The notes under the pieces were generated by a model that searched no databases, had not been told where the DNA came from, and worked only from the letters and a program-made list of their open reading frames with translations. A program made the translations under genes and the position numbers. From Streptomyces litmocidini (lineage in GTDB: Bacteria; Actinomycetota; Actinomycetes; Streptomycetales; Streptomycetaceae), in contig NZ_BMTQ01000017.1 of the NCBI RefSeq assembly GCF_014649755.1, forward strand, positions 62,001 through 126,000: DNA of 64,000 nt, read 5' to 3'. This document shows positions 1-13,737 of the stretch, piece after piece; the first letter of the stretch is position 1, and each line of letters opens with the position of its first letter.

Positions 1-885
1 ATCAAGAAGCTGCCGACCCTGCGCGGCCGGACCATCTGCAACCTCTTCTTCGAGGACTCCACCCGCACCCGGATCTCCTTCGAGGCCGCCGAGAAGCGCC
101 TCTCCGCCGACGTGATCAACTTCGCGGCCAAGGGCTCCAGCGTCTCCAAGGGCGAGTCCCTCAAGGACACCGCGCAGACCCTGGAGGCCATGGGCGTCGA
201 CGCGGTCGTCATCCGGCACAGCGCCTCCGGCGCCCCGTACCGGCTCGCCACCTCCGGCTGGATCGACGCCCCCGTCATCAACGCCGGCGACGGCACCCAC
301 CAGCACCCCACCCAGGCCCTCCTCGACGCCTTCACCATGCGCCGCCGCCTCGTCGGCCGCGACGCCGGCCTCGGCCAGGACCTCGCCGGCAAGCGCATCA
401 CCCTCGTGGGCGACGTCCTGCACAGCCGGGTCGCCCGCTCCAACGTCGACCTGCTCCACACCCTCGGCGCCGAGGTCACCCTGGTGGCCCCGCCCACCCT
501 GGTCCCCGTCGGCGTCGAGACCTGGCCCTGCGACGTCTCGTACGACCTGGACGGCGTGCTGCCGAAGTCCGACGCGGTGATGATGCTGCGTGTGCAGCGC
601 GAGCGGATGAACGCCGCCTTCTTCCCGACCGAACGCGAGTACTCGCGCCGCTACGGGCTCGACGGCGAGCGGATGGCGAAGATGCCCGAACACGCCATCG
701 TCATGCACCCCGGCCCCATGGTCCGCGGCATGGAGATCACCGCGGAGGTCGCCGACTCCGACCGCTGCACGGTCGTCGAGCAGGTCGCCAACGGCGTCTC
801 GATCCGGATGGCCGTCCTCTACCTGCTGCTCGGCGGCAACGACTCCGACTCCGCCACCCCCGCCCGTACCGAGGAGAGCAAGTGA
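1..885 (+). CDS. pyrB: Aspartate carbamoyltransferase catalytic subunit (5' partial)
   Basis: Transfers the carbamoyl group of carbamoyl phosphate to L-aspartate, the committed step of UMP synthesis in the cytoplasm. The frame is open from the first base, so the N-terminus (about 30 residues judged from family length) lies upstream; 294 residues are visible. The carbamoyl-phosphate loop STRTR is encoded at 58-72 and the aspartate/carbamoyl-binding HPTQALLD motif near 301-324, and the C-terminal MHPGPMVRG stretch is typical of ATCase. The stop overlaps the pyrC start, so translation is probably coupled. It heads the pyr-car operon seen here; the operon promoter and any PyrR or leader control lie outside the window. 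Confidence 0.96.
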   Translation: MKKLPTLRGRTICNLFFEDSTRTRISFEAAEKRLSADVINFAAKGSSVSKGESLKDTAQTLEAMGVDAVVIRHSASGAPYRLATSGWIDAPVINAGDGTHQHPTQALLDAFTMRRRLVGRDAGLGQDLAGKRITLVGDVLHSRVARSNVDLLHTLGAEVTLVAPPTLVPVGVETWPCDVSYDLDGVLPKSDAVMMLRVQRERMNAAFFPTEREYSRRYGLDGERMAKMPEHAIVMHPGPMVRGMEITAEVADSDRCTVVEQVANGVSIRMAVLYLLLGGNDSDSATPARTEESK

Positions 886-2174
886 CCATGAGCAAGACCC
901 TGATCCGCGGTGCGAAGGTCCTCGGCGGCGACGTCCAGGACGTCCTCATCGACGGCGGGACCATCGCCGAGGTCGGCACCGGCCTCTCCGCCGAGGGCGC
1001 GACCGTGATCGAGGCCGACGGCCAGATCCTGCTGCCCGGCCTGGTCGACCTCCACACCCACCTGCGCGAGCCCGGCCGCGAGGACTCCGAGACCGTCCTC
1101 ACCGGCACCCGCGCCGCCGCCTCCGGCGGCTACACCGCCGTCTTCGCCATGGCCAACACCCACCCGGTCGCCGACACCGCCGGCGTCGTCGAGCAGGTCT
1201 ACCGCCTCGGCAAGGAGTCCGGCTACTGCGACGTCCAGCCCATCGGCGCCGTCACCGTCGGCCTGGAGGGCAAGAAGCTCGCCGAGCTCGGCGCCATGCA
1301 CGACTCCGCCGCCGGCGTCACCGTCTTCTCCGACGACGGCAAGTGCGTCGACGACGCCGTGATCATGCGCCGTGCCCTGGAGTACGTGAAGGCCTTCGGC
1401 GGCGTCGTCGCCCAGCACGCCCAGGAGCCCCGCCTCACCGAGGGCGCCCAGATGAACGAGGGCGTCGTCTCCGCCGAGCTCGGCCTCGGCGGCTGGCCCG
1501 CCGTCGCCGAGGAGTCGATCATCGCCCGCGACGTCCTCCTCGCCGAGCACGTCGGCTCCCGCGTCCACATCTGCCACCTCTCCACCGCCGGCTCCGTCGA
1601 GATCGTCCGCTGGGCCAAGTCCCGCGGCATCGACGTCACCGCCGAGGTCACCCCGCACCACCTCCTCCTCACGGACGAGCTGGTCCGCTCGTACAACCCG
1701 GTCTACAAGGTCAACCCGCCGCTGCGCACCGAGAAGGACGTCCTCGCCCTGCGCGAGGCGCTGGCCGACGGCACGATCGACATCGTCGCCACCGACCACG
1801 CCCCGCACCCCCACGAGGACAAGGACTGCGAGTGGGCCGCGGCCGCCATGGGCATGGTCGGCCTGGAGACCGCCCTCTCCGTCGTCCAGCGGACGATGGT
1901 CGAGACCGGCCTCCTCGACTGGGCCGGCGTCGCCGACCGGATGTCCTTCGCGCCCGCCCGCATCGGACGGGCCCAGGGCCACGGACGCCCCGTCTCGGCA
2001 GGTGAGCCCGCGAACCTGACGCTGGTCGATCCGGCTTACCGTGGTGTCGTGGACCCCGCGGACTTCGCCTCCCGCAGCCGCAACACCCCCTACGAGGGCC
2101 GCGAGCTGCCGGGACGCGTCACCCACACCTTCCTGCGGGGCCGGGCAACGGTCGTGGACGGGAAGCTGGCGTGA
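882..2174 (+). CDS. pyrC: Dihydroorotase
   Basis: Cyclises N-carbamoyl-aspartate to dihydroorotate, the third UMP step, as a zinc amidohydrolase. The metal-binding DLHTHLREPG motif is at residues 56-65 (His58, His60), and ATDHAPH near residue 305 supplies the catalytic aspartate. The length of 430 residues is normal. GAGGAG at 871-876 serves either GTG 882 (5-nt gap) or ATG 888 (11-nt gap); 882 is used because it overlaps the pyrB stop. A 4-nt overlap joins it to the next gene. The class I-like HLREPG form fits the bacterial stand-alone enzyme, not the DHOase-like non-catalytic paralogue. Confidence 0.96.
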   Translation: MTMSKTLIRGAKVLGGDVQDVLIDGGTIAEVGTGLSAEGATVIEADGQILLPGLVDLHTHLREPGREDSETVLTGTRAAASGGYTAVFAMANTHPVADTAGVVEQVYRLGKESGYCDVQPIGAVTVGLEGKKLAELGAMHDSAAGVTVFSDDGKCVDDAVIMRRALEYVKAFGGVVAQHAQEPRLTEGAQMNEGVVSAELGLGGWPAVAEESIIARDVLLAEHVGSRVHICHLSTAGSVEIVRWAKSRGIDVTAEVTPHHLLLTDELVRSYNPVYKVNPPLRTEKDVLALREALADGTIDIVATDHAPHPHEDKDCEWAAAAMGMVGLETALSVVQRTMVETGLLDWAGVADRMSFAPARIGRAQGHGRPVSAGEPANLTLVDPAYRGVVDPADFASRSRNTPYEGRELPGRVTHTFLRGRATVVDGKLA

Positions 2175-2752
2175 CACCACTCATCGCAATCGCCGCAGAG
2201 GCTGCCGAGCGGAAATCGGCGGAGGTGACCGACTGGGCCGGGCGGCTCGGCTGGGTCGTCGGACTGCTCCTCTTCGTCGCCTTCGTGTACTGGCTCATGC
2301 GCCAGGGATGGAAGTGGCGCGGCAGCCTCCAGTCCGACCTCCCCGACCTCCCCGCCGCGCCGGAGCAGGCCGGTGAGGCGACACTGACCCTCAGCGGGCG
2401 CTACCACGGGTCCACGACCGCCGGGCAGTGGCTCGACCGGATCGTCGCCCACGGCCTCGGCGCCCGCAGCCGCGTCGAGCTCACGCTCACCGACGCCGGG
2501 ATCGAGGTCGTCCGCCCCGGGGCGAACGACTTCTTCGTACCGGCCGCGGCCGTGCGCGGCGCCCGCCTCGACAAGGGCATCGCCGGCAAGGTCCTCCCCG
2601 AGGGCGGGCTCCTGATCATCACCTGGGAGCACGGCGGCAAGCCGCTCGACTCCGGTTTCCGCTCCGACCGGGCGGCCGAGCACACCGCCTGGGTCGAGGC
2701 CCTCAACTCCATGAACGCCGTATCCACCACGACGGAAGGCATCGCACGATGA
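2171..2752 (+). CDS. Membrane-anchored PH-like protein of the pyr operon
   Basis: Function unknown. The 193-residue product has a single membrane segment at about residues 27-44, followed by a basic-aromatic stretch and a soluble part of about 150 residues. The soluble part looks like a beta-rich PH-like domain (SRVELTLTDAGIEVVRPG, then a hydrophobic ITWEHGG strand). It overlaps pyrC by 4 nt and carA by 4 nt, so it is translationally coupled on both sides. A small export/membrane protein sits between pyrC and carA in mycobacteria too (the Rv1382 position), so the placement is old and selected. A role in membrane localisation of the pathway or in carbamoyl phosphate supply would be inference only. 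Confidence 0.85.
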   Translation: MTPLIAIAAEAAERKSAEVTDWAGRLGWVVGLLLFVAFVYWLMRQGWKWRGSLQSDLPDLPAAPEQAGEATLTLSGRYHGSTTAGQWLDRIVAHGLGARSRVELTLTDAGIEVVRPGANDFFVPAAAVRGARLDKGIAGKVLPEGGLLIITWEHGGKPLDSGFRSDRAAEHTAWVEALNSMNAVSTTTEGIAR

Positions 2753-3883
2753 CGACCTCCACCAGGGGAGCCGCCAAGACTCCCGCCGTACTCGTCCTGG
2801 AGGACGGCCGCATCTTCCGCGGCCGCGCCTACGGGGCCGTGGGGGAGACCTTCGGCGAGGCCGTGTTCTCCACCGGCATGACCGGCTACCAGGAGACCCT
2901 CACCGACCCGTCGTACCACCGGCAGGTCGTGGTCATGACCGCCCCCCACGTCGGCAACACCGGCGTCAACGACGAGGACCCCGAGTCCGGCCGCATCTGG
3001 GTCTCCGGCTACGTCGTCCGCGACCCCGCCCGCGTCTCGTCCAACTGGCGCTCCCGCCGCTCCCTGGACGAGGAGCTGCGCGACCAGGGCGTCGTCGGCA
3101 TCCAGGGCATCGACACCCGCGCCCTCACCCGCCACCTGCGCGAGAGCGGCGCCATGCGCGTCGGCATCTTCTCCGGCAACGCGCTTCCCGACGAGGGCAC
3201 CATGCTCGCCGAGGTCCGCCGGCAGCCCGAGATGAAGGGCGCGAACCTCTCCGCGGAGGTCGCCACCCAGGAGACGTACGTCGTCCCCGCGATCGGCGAG
3301 AAGAAGTTCACCGTCGCCGCCGTCGACCTCGGCATCAAGGGCATGACCCCGCACCGGATGGCCGAACGCGGCATCGAGGTCCACGTCCTGCCCGCCACCG
3401 CCACCGCCGAGGACATCTACGCCGTCCGGCCCGACGGCGTGTTCTTCTCCAACGGCCCCGGCGACCCGGCCACCGCCGACGGACCCGTCTCCGTCATGCA
3501 GGCCGTCCTGGAGCGCAAGACGCCCCTGTTCGGCATCTGCTTCGGCAACCAGATCCTCGGCCGCGCCCTCGGCTTCGGCACCTACAAGCTGAAGTACGGC
3601 CACCGCGGCATCAACCAGCCGGTCCAGGACCGCACCACCGGCAAGGTCGAGGTCACCGCGCACAACCACGGCTTCGCCGTCGACGCGCCCCTCGACAAGG
3701 TCTCCGAGACCCCCTTCGGGCGGGTCGAGGTCTCCCACGTCTGTCTGAACGACGACGTCGTCGAAGGCCTCCAGCTGCTCGACCAGCCGGCCTTCTCCGT
3801 CCAGTACCACCCCGAGGCGGCCGCCGGCCCGCACGACGCCGCGTACCTCTTCGACCGTTTCGTATCCCTGATGGAGGCCGAGC

Positions 3884-3891
<8 letters not shown>
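2749..3891 (+). CDS. carA: Carbamoyl-phosphate synthase small subunit
   Basis: Glutaminase subunit that releases ammonia from glutamine and passes it to CarB; serves both pyrimidine and arginine synthesis. 380 residues. The class I amidotransferase domain carries the nucleophile Cys264 in GICFGNQ and His354/Glu356 in the HPEAAAGPHD stretch; the N-terminal half is the CPSase small-chain domain. The ATG at 2749 is chosen because it overlaps the previous stop (ATGA) and follows GGAAGG at 2733-2738; the open frame runs further upstream but only as an antisense-like shadow. It overlaps carB by 8 nt, which matches a 1:1 complex. Confidence 0.96.
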
Positions 3892-7192
<3,301 letters not shown>

Positions 7193-7205
7193 CAGCCCGT
7201 ACCAG

Positions 7206-7241
7206 GAGGGGGACACCGGCAGGACCTGCGGTGTCCCCCTC
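7206..7241 (+). terminator. Hairpin between carB and pyrD
   Basis: A perfect 13-bp inverted repeat (7206-7218 with 7229-7241, GAGGGGGACACCG type) with a 10-nt loop, without a T-run. It probably attenuates or terminates carB transcription, or protects the 3' end, so pyrD may be less expressed than carAB or have its own promoter. Confidence 0.65.
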
Positions 7242-7271
7242 TTCATGAGCGCACGAGGGATATTTCGGACG

Positions 7272-8377
<1,106 letters not shown>

Positions 8378-8381
<4 letters not shown>

Positions 8382-9253
8382 CGCCCGACCACCGCCCCTC
8401 ATCGACGACCTCCGGGCGGCCCCCGACGTTCGGCGCCCGCCTGCGCTCGGCCATGGACGAGCGCGGCCCGCTCTGCGTCGGCATCGACCCGCACGCCGCC
8501 CTGCTCGACTCCTGGGGCCTGGCCGACGACATCGCCGGCCTGGAGCGCTTCACCTTCACCGTCGTCGAGGCCCTCGCCGAGACCGTGGCCGTCTTCAAGC
8601 CGCAGTCCGCCTTCTTCGAGCGCTTCGGCTCGCGCGGCATCGCCGTCCTGGAGCGCGCCACCGCCGATCTGCGCGCGGCCGGGGGCCTGGTCGTCATGGA
8701 CGCCAAGCGCGGCGACATCGGCTCCACCATGGCCGCGTACGCGGAGGCCTTCCTGCGCAAGGACTCCCCGCTCTTCTCGGACGCGCTCACGGTCTCCCCG
8801 TACCTCGGCTACGGCGCCCTGAAGCCCGCCGTCGACCTGGCCCGGGAGTCCGGCGCCGGCCTCTTCGTGCTGGCCCTCACCTCCAACCCGGAGGGCGCCG
8901 AGGTCCAGCGGGCGGTCCGCGAGGACGGCCGCACCATCGGCGCGACCATGCTCGCCCACCTCGCCGAGGAGAACGCGGGGGAGAGCCCGATGGGCTCCTT
9001 CGGCGCGGTCGTCGGCGCCACCCTCGGCGACCTGTCCTCCTTCGACCTGGACATCAACGGGCCGCTCCTCGCCCCCGGCATCGGCGCCCAGGGCGCGACC
9101 CCCGCCGACCTCCCGGCCGTCTTCGGCGCGGCGGTCGGCAACGTCGTCCCGAACGTCAGCCGCGGGGTCCTGCGCGACGGTCCGGACGTGGCCGCCCTGC
9201 GGGACGCGGCGCACCGCTACGCGGACGAGATCCGCGCGGCCGTCGCCGGCTGA
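8378..9253 (+). CDS. pyrF: Orotidine 5'-phosphate decarboxylase, type 2
   Basis: Last step of UMP synthesis. 291 residues, with the type 2 signature DAKRGDIGST near residues 105-115 holding the catalytic Asp-Lys pair; the length is normal for the actinobacterial type 2 group, longer than type 1. GTG start overlapping the pyrD stop. It is the last pyr gene here and is followed by a non-coding stretch with a terminator hairpin before mihF. Confidence 0.96.
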
Positions 9254-9354
9254 CGCGTCTCCCGGACAATCCGCAGGTCGGAGCGGACGGGGCGCCCGAT
9301 GGTGAGCCGTCTCACTCCTTGACGAAAACTTGGCTCAAAACCGGGTCAATATGC

Positions 9355-9396
9355 CGGAAAAGTCCTGGTCGGTCGATGCTGACCAGGACTTTTCCG
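9355..9396 (+). terminator. Hairpin downstream of pyrF
   Basis: A 16-bp perfect stem (9355-9370 with 9381-9396, core GGAAAAGTCCTGGTC) and a 10-nt loop. It lies about 100 nt after the pyrF stop and before the mihF promoter region. Likely the end of the pyr operon transcript. Confidence 0.7.
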
Positions 9397-9405
9397 CTGT
9401 TCTCG

Positions 9406-9434
9406 CTGACTGGAGCGGTCTCGGCCGCTAGTCT
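9406..9434 (+). promoter_or_regulatory. Candidate mihF promoter
   Basis: CTGACT at 9406-9411 and TAGTCT at 9429-9434 are spaced 17 nt, a fair match to the vegetative TTGACN/TANNNT consensus of Streptomyces. It lies just downstream of the pyrF terminator and about 110 nt before the mihF start. Prediction from sequence only. Confidence 0.4.
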
Positions 9435-9550
9435 CCGGGGCAGAGCAGGCGTTCAACGGCCACTCCGTTGATCGTTGCTCCACTGGTGTGGGGCGTCCAG
9501 GTTCCTCACCGGTCCGTATCCGACAGATCGACATCCGAGGTGACGTAGGC

Positions 9551-9874
9551 GTGGCTCTTCCGCCCCTTACCCCTGAACAGCGCGCAGCCGCGCTCGAAAA
9601 GGCCGCCGCGGCTCGCCGGGAGCGGGCCGAGGTCAAGAATCGACTCAAGCACTCCGGCGCCTCCCTCCACGAGGTCATCAAGAGCGGCCAGGAGAACGAC
9701 GTCATCGGCAAGATGAAGGTCTCCGCGCTGCTCGAGTCGCTGCCCGGCGTCGGCAAGGTCCGCGCCAAGCAGATCATGGAGCGCCTCGGCATCTCCGAGA
9801 GCCGTCGCGTCCGTGGTCTCGGCTCCAACCAGATCGCCTCCCTGGAGCGCGAGTTCGGCAGCACCGGCGCCTGA
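9551..9874 (+). CDS. mihF: Integration host factor, actinobacterial type (sIHF/mIHF)
   Basis: Nucleoid-associated DNA-binding protein of actinobacteria that bends and topologically constrains DNA; needed for normal development and secondary metabolism in Streptomyces. 107 residues from GTG 9551, set by GAGGTGA at 9537-9543 (7-nt gap) and by the family start MALPPLTPEQR. An N-terminal charged helix (about 5-32) precedes the helix-two-turn-helix/HhH-like core with LPGVGKVRAKQI at 64-75. The frame extends upstream to 9488, but that part has no family match or ribosome site. It lies directly before gmk, the order I remember from other Streptomyces. Confidence 0.95.
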   Translation: MALPPLTPEQRAAALEKAAAARRERAEVKNRLKHSGASLHEVIKSGQENDVIGKMKVSALLESLPGVGKVRAKQIMERLGISESRRVRGLGSNQIASLEREFGSTGA

Positions 9875-9947
9875 TCCGGCGGCCGGCCCGGCCTCCGATC
9901 CGGGGCACGCGTCCCGGGCATGCCGGTGAAGCTGGAATAATCGCTGC

Positions 9948-10511
9948 ATGGCAGCAGAGGCACGTCCGCGGTTGACCGTGCTCTCCGGCCCCTCTGGGGT
10001 CGGCAAGAGCACGGTCGTCGCTCATATGCGCAAGGTCCACCCCGAGGTCTGGCTCTCGGTGTCGGCGACGACCCGGAAGCCCCGCCCCGGCGAGAAGCAC
10101 GGCGTCCACTACTTCTTCGTCACGGACGACGAGTTCGACAAGCTGATCGCCAACGGTGAGCTCCTCGAGTGGGCCGAGTTCGCGGGCAACCGCTACGGCA
10201 CCCCCCGCGGCGCCGTCCTGGAGCGTCTCGACGCCGGCGAGCCCGTGCTCCTGGAGATCGACCTCCAGGGCGCCCGGCAGGTGAAGGACTCCATGGAGGA
10301 GTCCCAGCTGGTCTTCCTGGCCCCGCCGAGCTGGGAGGAGCTGGTCCGCCGGCTCACCGGCCGCGGCACCGAGTCGCCCGAGGTCATCGAGCGCCGGCTG
10401 GAGGCCGCGAAGGTCGAACTGGCCGCCGAGTCGGAGTTCGACACCACCCTCGTCAACACCTCCGTCGAGGACGTCGCACGCGAGCTGCTAACGTTGATGC
10501 ACGTTGTCTGA
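9948..10511 (+). CDS. gmk: Guanylate kinase
   Basis: Phosphorylates GMP to GDP with ATP. 187 residues, P-loop GPSGVGKST at 14-22, and the GMP-binding STRKPRPGE-type stretch (here ATTRKPRPGEKHGVHYFF). AATAAT at 9936-9941 sits 6 nt before the ATG, so the mRNA may be leaderless; no Shine-Dalgarno sequence is visible. It is followed 28 nt later by rpoZ, a pairing seen in many bacteria and linked to (p)ppGpp physiology. Confidence 0.96.
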   Translation: MAAEARPRLTVLSGPSGVGKSTVVAHMRKVHPEVWLSVSATTRKPRPGEKHGVHYFFVTDDEFDKLIANGELLEWAEFAGNRYGTPRGAVLERLDAGEPVLLEIDLQGARQVKDSMEESQLVFLAPPSWEELVRRLTGRGTESPEVIERRLEAAKVELAAESEFDTTLVNTSVEDVARELLTLMHVV

Positions 10512-10539
10512 TCTTTTTTCCATCTTCGGAAGGTAGAGC

Positions 10540-10812
10540 GTGTCCTCTTCCATCACCGCGCCCGAGGGCATCATCAACCCGCCGATCGACGAGCTGCTCG
10601 AGGCCACCGACTCGAAGTACAGCCTCGTGATCTACGCGGCCAAGCGCGCGCGTCAGATCAACGCGTACTACTCCCAGCTCGGCGAGGGCCTGCTGGAGTA
10701 CGTGGGTCCGCTCGTCGACACCCACGTCCACGAGAAGCCGCTCTCGATCGCCCTGCGCGAGATCAACGCGGGTCTGCTGACGTCCGAGGCCATCGAGGGC
10801 CCCGCGCAGTAA
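10540..10812 (+). CDS. rpoZ: RNA polymerase omega subunit
   Basis: Assembly chaperone subunit of RNA polymerase that latches onto beta-prime. 90 residues, GTG start with GGAAGG upstream. The omega core is clear: PPIDELLEATDSKYSLVIYAAKRARQIN. The C-terminal part is typical of the actinobacterial form. A strong terminator follows at once. Confidence 0.95.
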   Translation: MSSSITAPEGIINPPIDELLEATDSKYSLVIYAAKRARQINAYYSQLGEGLLEYVGPLVDTHVHEKPLSIALREINAGLLTSEAIEGPAQ

Positions 10813-10837
10813 GCACACAGCGCTTTGTAACGCTTGT

Positions 10838-10876
10838 CACCACAGGCCCGGCGGACCACCCGCCGGGCCTGTGGTG
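10838..10876 (+). terminator. Terminator after rpoZ
   Basis: A 17-bp perfect stem (10838-10854 with 10860-10876) and a 5-nt ACCAC loop. It ends the gmk-rpoZ unit, and coaBC begins 60 nt later. Confidence 0.8.
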
Positions 10877-10936
10877 TCTCATGGAGTCGTACGCATCCGA
10901 GCACGCATCCGAGCCTTCAGGGGAGCAGTGACAGTC

Positions 10937-12148
10937 GTGGCCGAGCCGAAGGTCGTCCTGGGCGTGAGCGGCGGCATCGCCGCCTACAAGGCGTGCGAGC
11001 TGCTGCGCCGACTGACCGAGTCGGGCCACGACGTGCGCGTCGTGCCCACCGACTCCGCCCTCCACTTCGTCGGCGCCGCCACCTGGTCCGCGCTCTCCGG
11101 CAACCCGGTCTCCACCGAGGTGTGGGAGACCGTCCACGAGGTCCCGCACGTGCGGATCGGACAGGCCGCCGACCTCGTCGTCGTCGCCCCCGCCACCGCC
11201 GACATGCTCGCCAAGGCCGCCCACGGCCTCGCGGACGACCTGCTCACCAACACGCTGCTCACCGCGCGCTGCCCGGTCGTCTTCGCCCCCGCCATGCACA
11301 CCGAGATGTGGGAGCACCCGGCGACCCAGGAGAACGTGGCCACCCTGCGCCGCCGCGGCGCCGTCGTCATCGAGCCGGCCGTCGGCCGTCTCACCGGCGT
11401 CGACACCGGCAAGGGCCGGCTCCCCGATCCGGGAGAGATCTTCGAGGTCTGCCGTCGGGTCCTCGCCCGCGGCGTCACCGCCCCCGACCTCGCCGGACGC
11501 CACGTCGTGGTCAGCGCGGGCGGCACCCGCGAGCCCCTCGACCCCGTCCGCTACCTCGGCAACCGCTCCTCGGGGAAGCAGGGCTACGCCCTCGCCAAGG
11601 CCGCCGCCGCCCGCGGCGCCCGGGTCACCCTCGTCGAGGCGAACACCGGCATCGCCGACCCCGCCGGAGTCGACGTGGTCCACGTCGGCACCGCCGTCCA
11701 GCTCCGCGAGGCCGTCCTCAAGGCCGCCGCCGACGCCGACGCGGTCGTGATGGCCGCCGCCGTCGCCGACTTCCGCCCGGCCGCCTACGCGCCGGGGAAG
11801 ATCAAGAAGACGGACGACGGGGGCGCGCCCACGATCGAACTCGTCCGCAACCTCGACATCCTGGCCGAACTGTCCGCCGACCGCGCCCTGCCCGGGCAGG
11901 TGGTCGTCGGCTTCGCCGCCGAGACCGACGACGTCCTCGCCAACGGACGCGCCAAGCTCGCCCGGAAGGGCTGCGACCTCCTCGTCGTCAACGAGGTCGG
12001 GGAGCGGAAGACCTTCGGTTCCGAGGAGAACGAGGCCGTCGTCCTCGCGTCGGACGGCGCCGAGACCCCCGTGCCGTACGGGCCGAAGGAAGCGCTCGCC
12101 GAGACGGTCTGGGACCTGGTCCTGCCGCGGCTGCGCCCCGCGACCTGA
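10937..12148 (+). CDS. coaBC: Bifunctional phosphopantothenoylcysteine decarboxylase / phosphopantothenate-cysteine ligase
   Basis: Makes 4'-phosphopantetheine for coenzyme A: the CoaB half joins cysteine to phosphopantothenate and the CoaC half decarboxylates the product using FMN. 403 residues. The CoaC domain comes first (GVSGGIAAYKACELLRRL, then a PAMHTEMW active-site loop); the CoaB domain starts near residue 195 (SAGGTREPLDPVR, NRSSGKQG, AAVADFRP). GTG 10937 is preferred because GGGGAG at 10920-10925 lies 11 nt upstream; GTG 10928 in the same frame is only 2 nt from that site. It follows the rpoZ terminator. Confidence 0.95.
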   Translation: MAEPKVVLGVSGGIAAYKACELLRRLTESGHDVRVVPTDSALHFVGAATWSALSGNPVSTEVWETVHEVPHVRIGQAADLVVVAPATADMLAKAAHGLADDLLTNTLLTARCPVVFAPAMHTEMWEHPATQENVATLRRRGAVVIEPAVGRLTGVDTGKGRLPDPGEIFEVCRRVLARGVTAPDLAGRHVVVSAGGTREPLDPVRYLGNRSSGKQGYALAKAAAARGARVTLVEANTGIADPAGVDVVHVGTAVQLREAVLKAAADADAVVMAAAVADFRPAAYAPGKIKKTDDGGAPTIELVRNLDILAELSADRALPGQVVVGFAAETDDVLANGRAKLARKGCDLLVVNEVGERKTFGSEENEAVVLASDGAETPVPYGPKEALAETVWDLVLPRLRPAT

Positions 12149-12436
12149 CGCATCCCCGTCGCCCCGGCGGCACCGCGCCACGCCGTGCCGGGGAGCGCGA
12201 ACCGGCCCCCGGGACGGCGCGAAACACCGCCTGACGAGTGATTCGCGCCCCACCCGGGTGGGCAGGTCTGCCTTGCCGGAGGCCGGTTCCGCCCGTCCAC
12301 CGGCATTCGCCAGGCGAGACACCTGGTCCATTGCACGACCACGACCGATAGACTGTTCGTGGAACGTCGCGGGGCGCAGCCCCCTGCCGGTCCGCGTCAC
12401 GAGTAGCCAGCAGCCGCTGCAACCCCAGGGAGCGTT

Positions 12437-13645
<1,209 letters not shown>

Positions 13646-13664
13646 GCCCGGACCTGCGCGACCG

Positions 13665-13695
13665 AAGCCCGGTACCCCCGAGGGGTGCCGGGCCT
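13665..13695 (+). terminator. Terminator after metK
   Basis: A 12-bp stem with one G-U pair (13667-13678 with 13682-13693) closing a tight 3-nt loop, 20 nt after the metK stop. Confidence 0.65.
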
Positions 13696-13737
13696 CGTTG
13701 TGTCCGGCTGTCGGTGGCGTCTGGTAGGTATGGGGCT

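Noticed and set aside
12331..12354. metK promoter TTGCAC/TAGACT
   Set aside because: The hexamers are only 12 nt apart, too close for a sigma-70-type promoter.
12149..12436. SAM riboswitch before metK
   Set aside because: None of the conserved SAM-box cores could be recognised.
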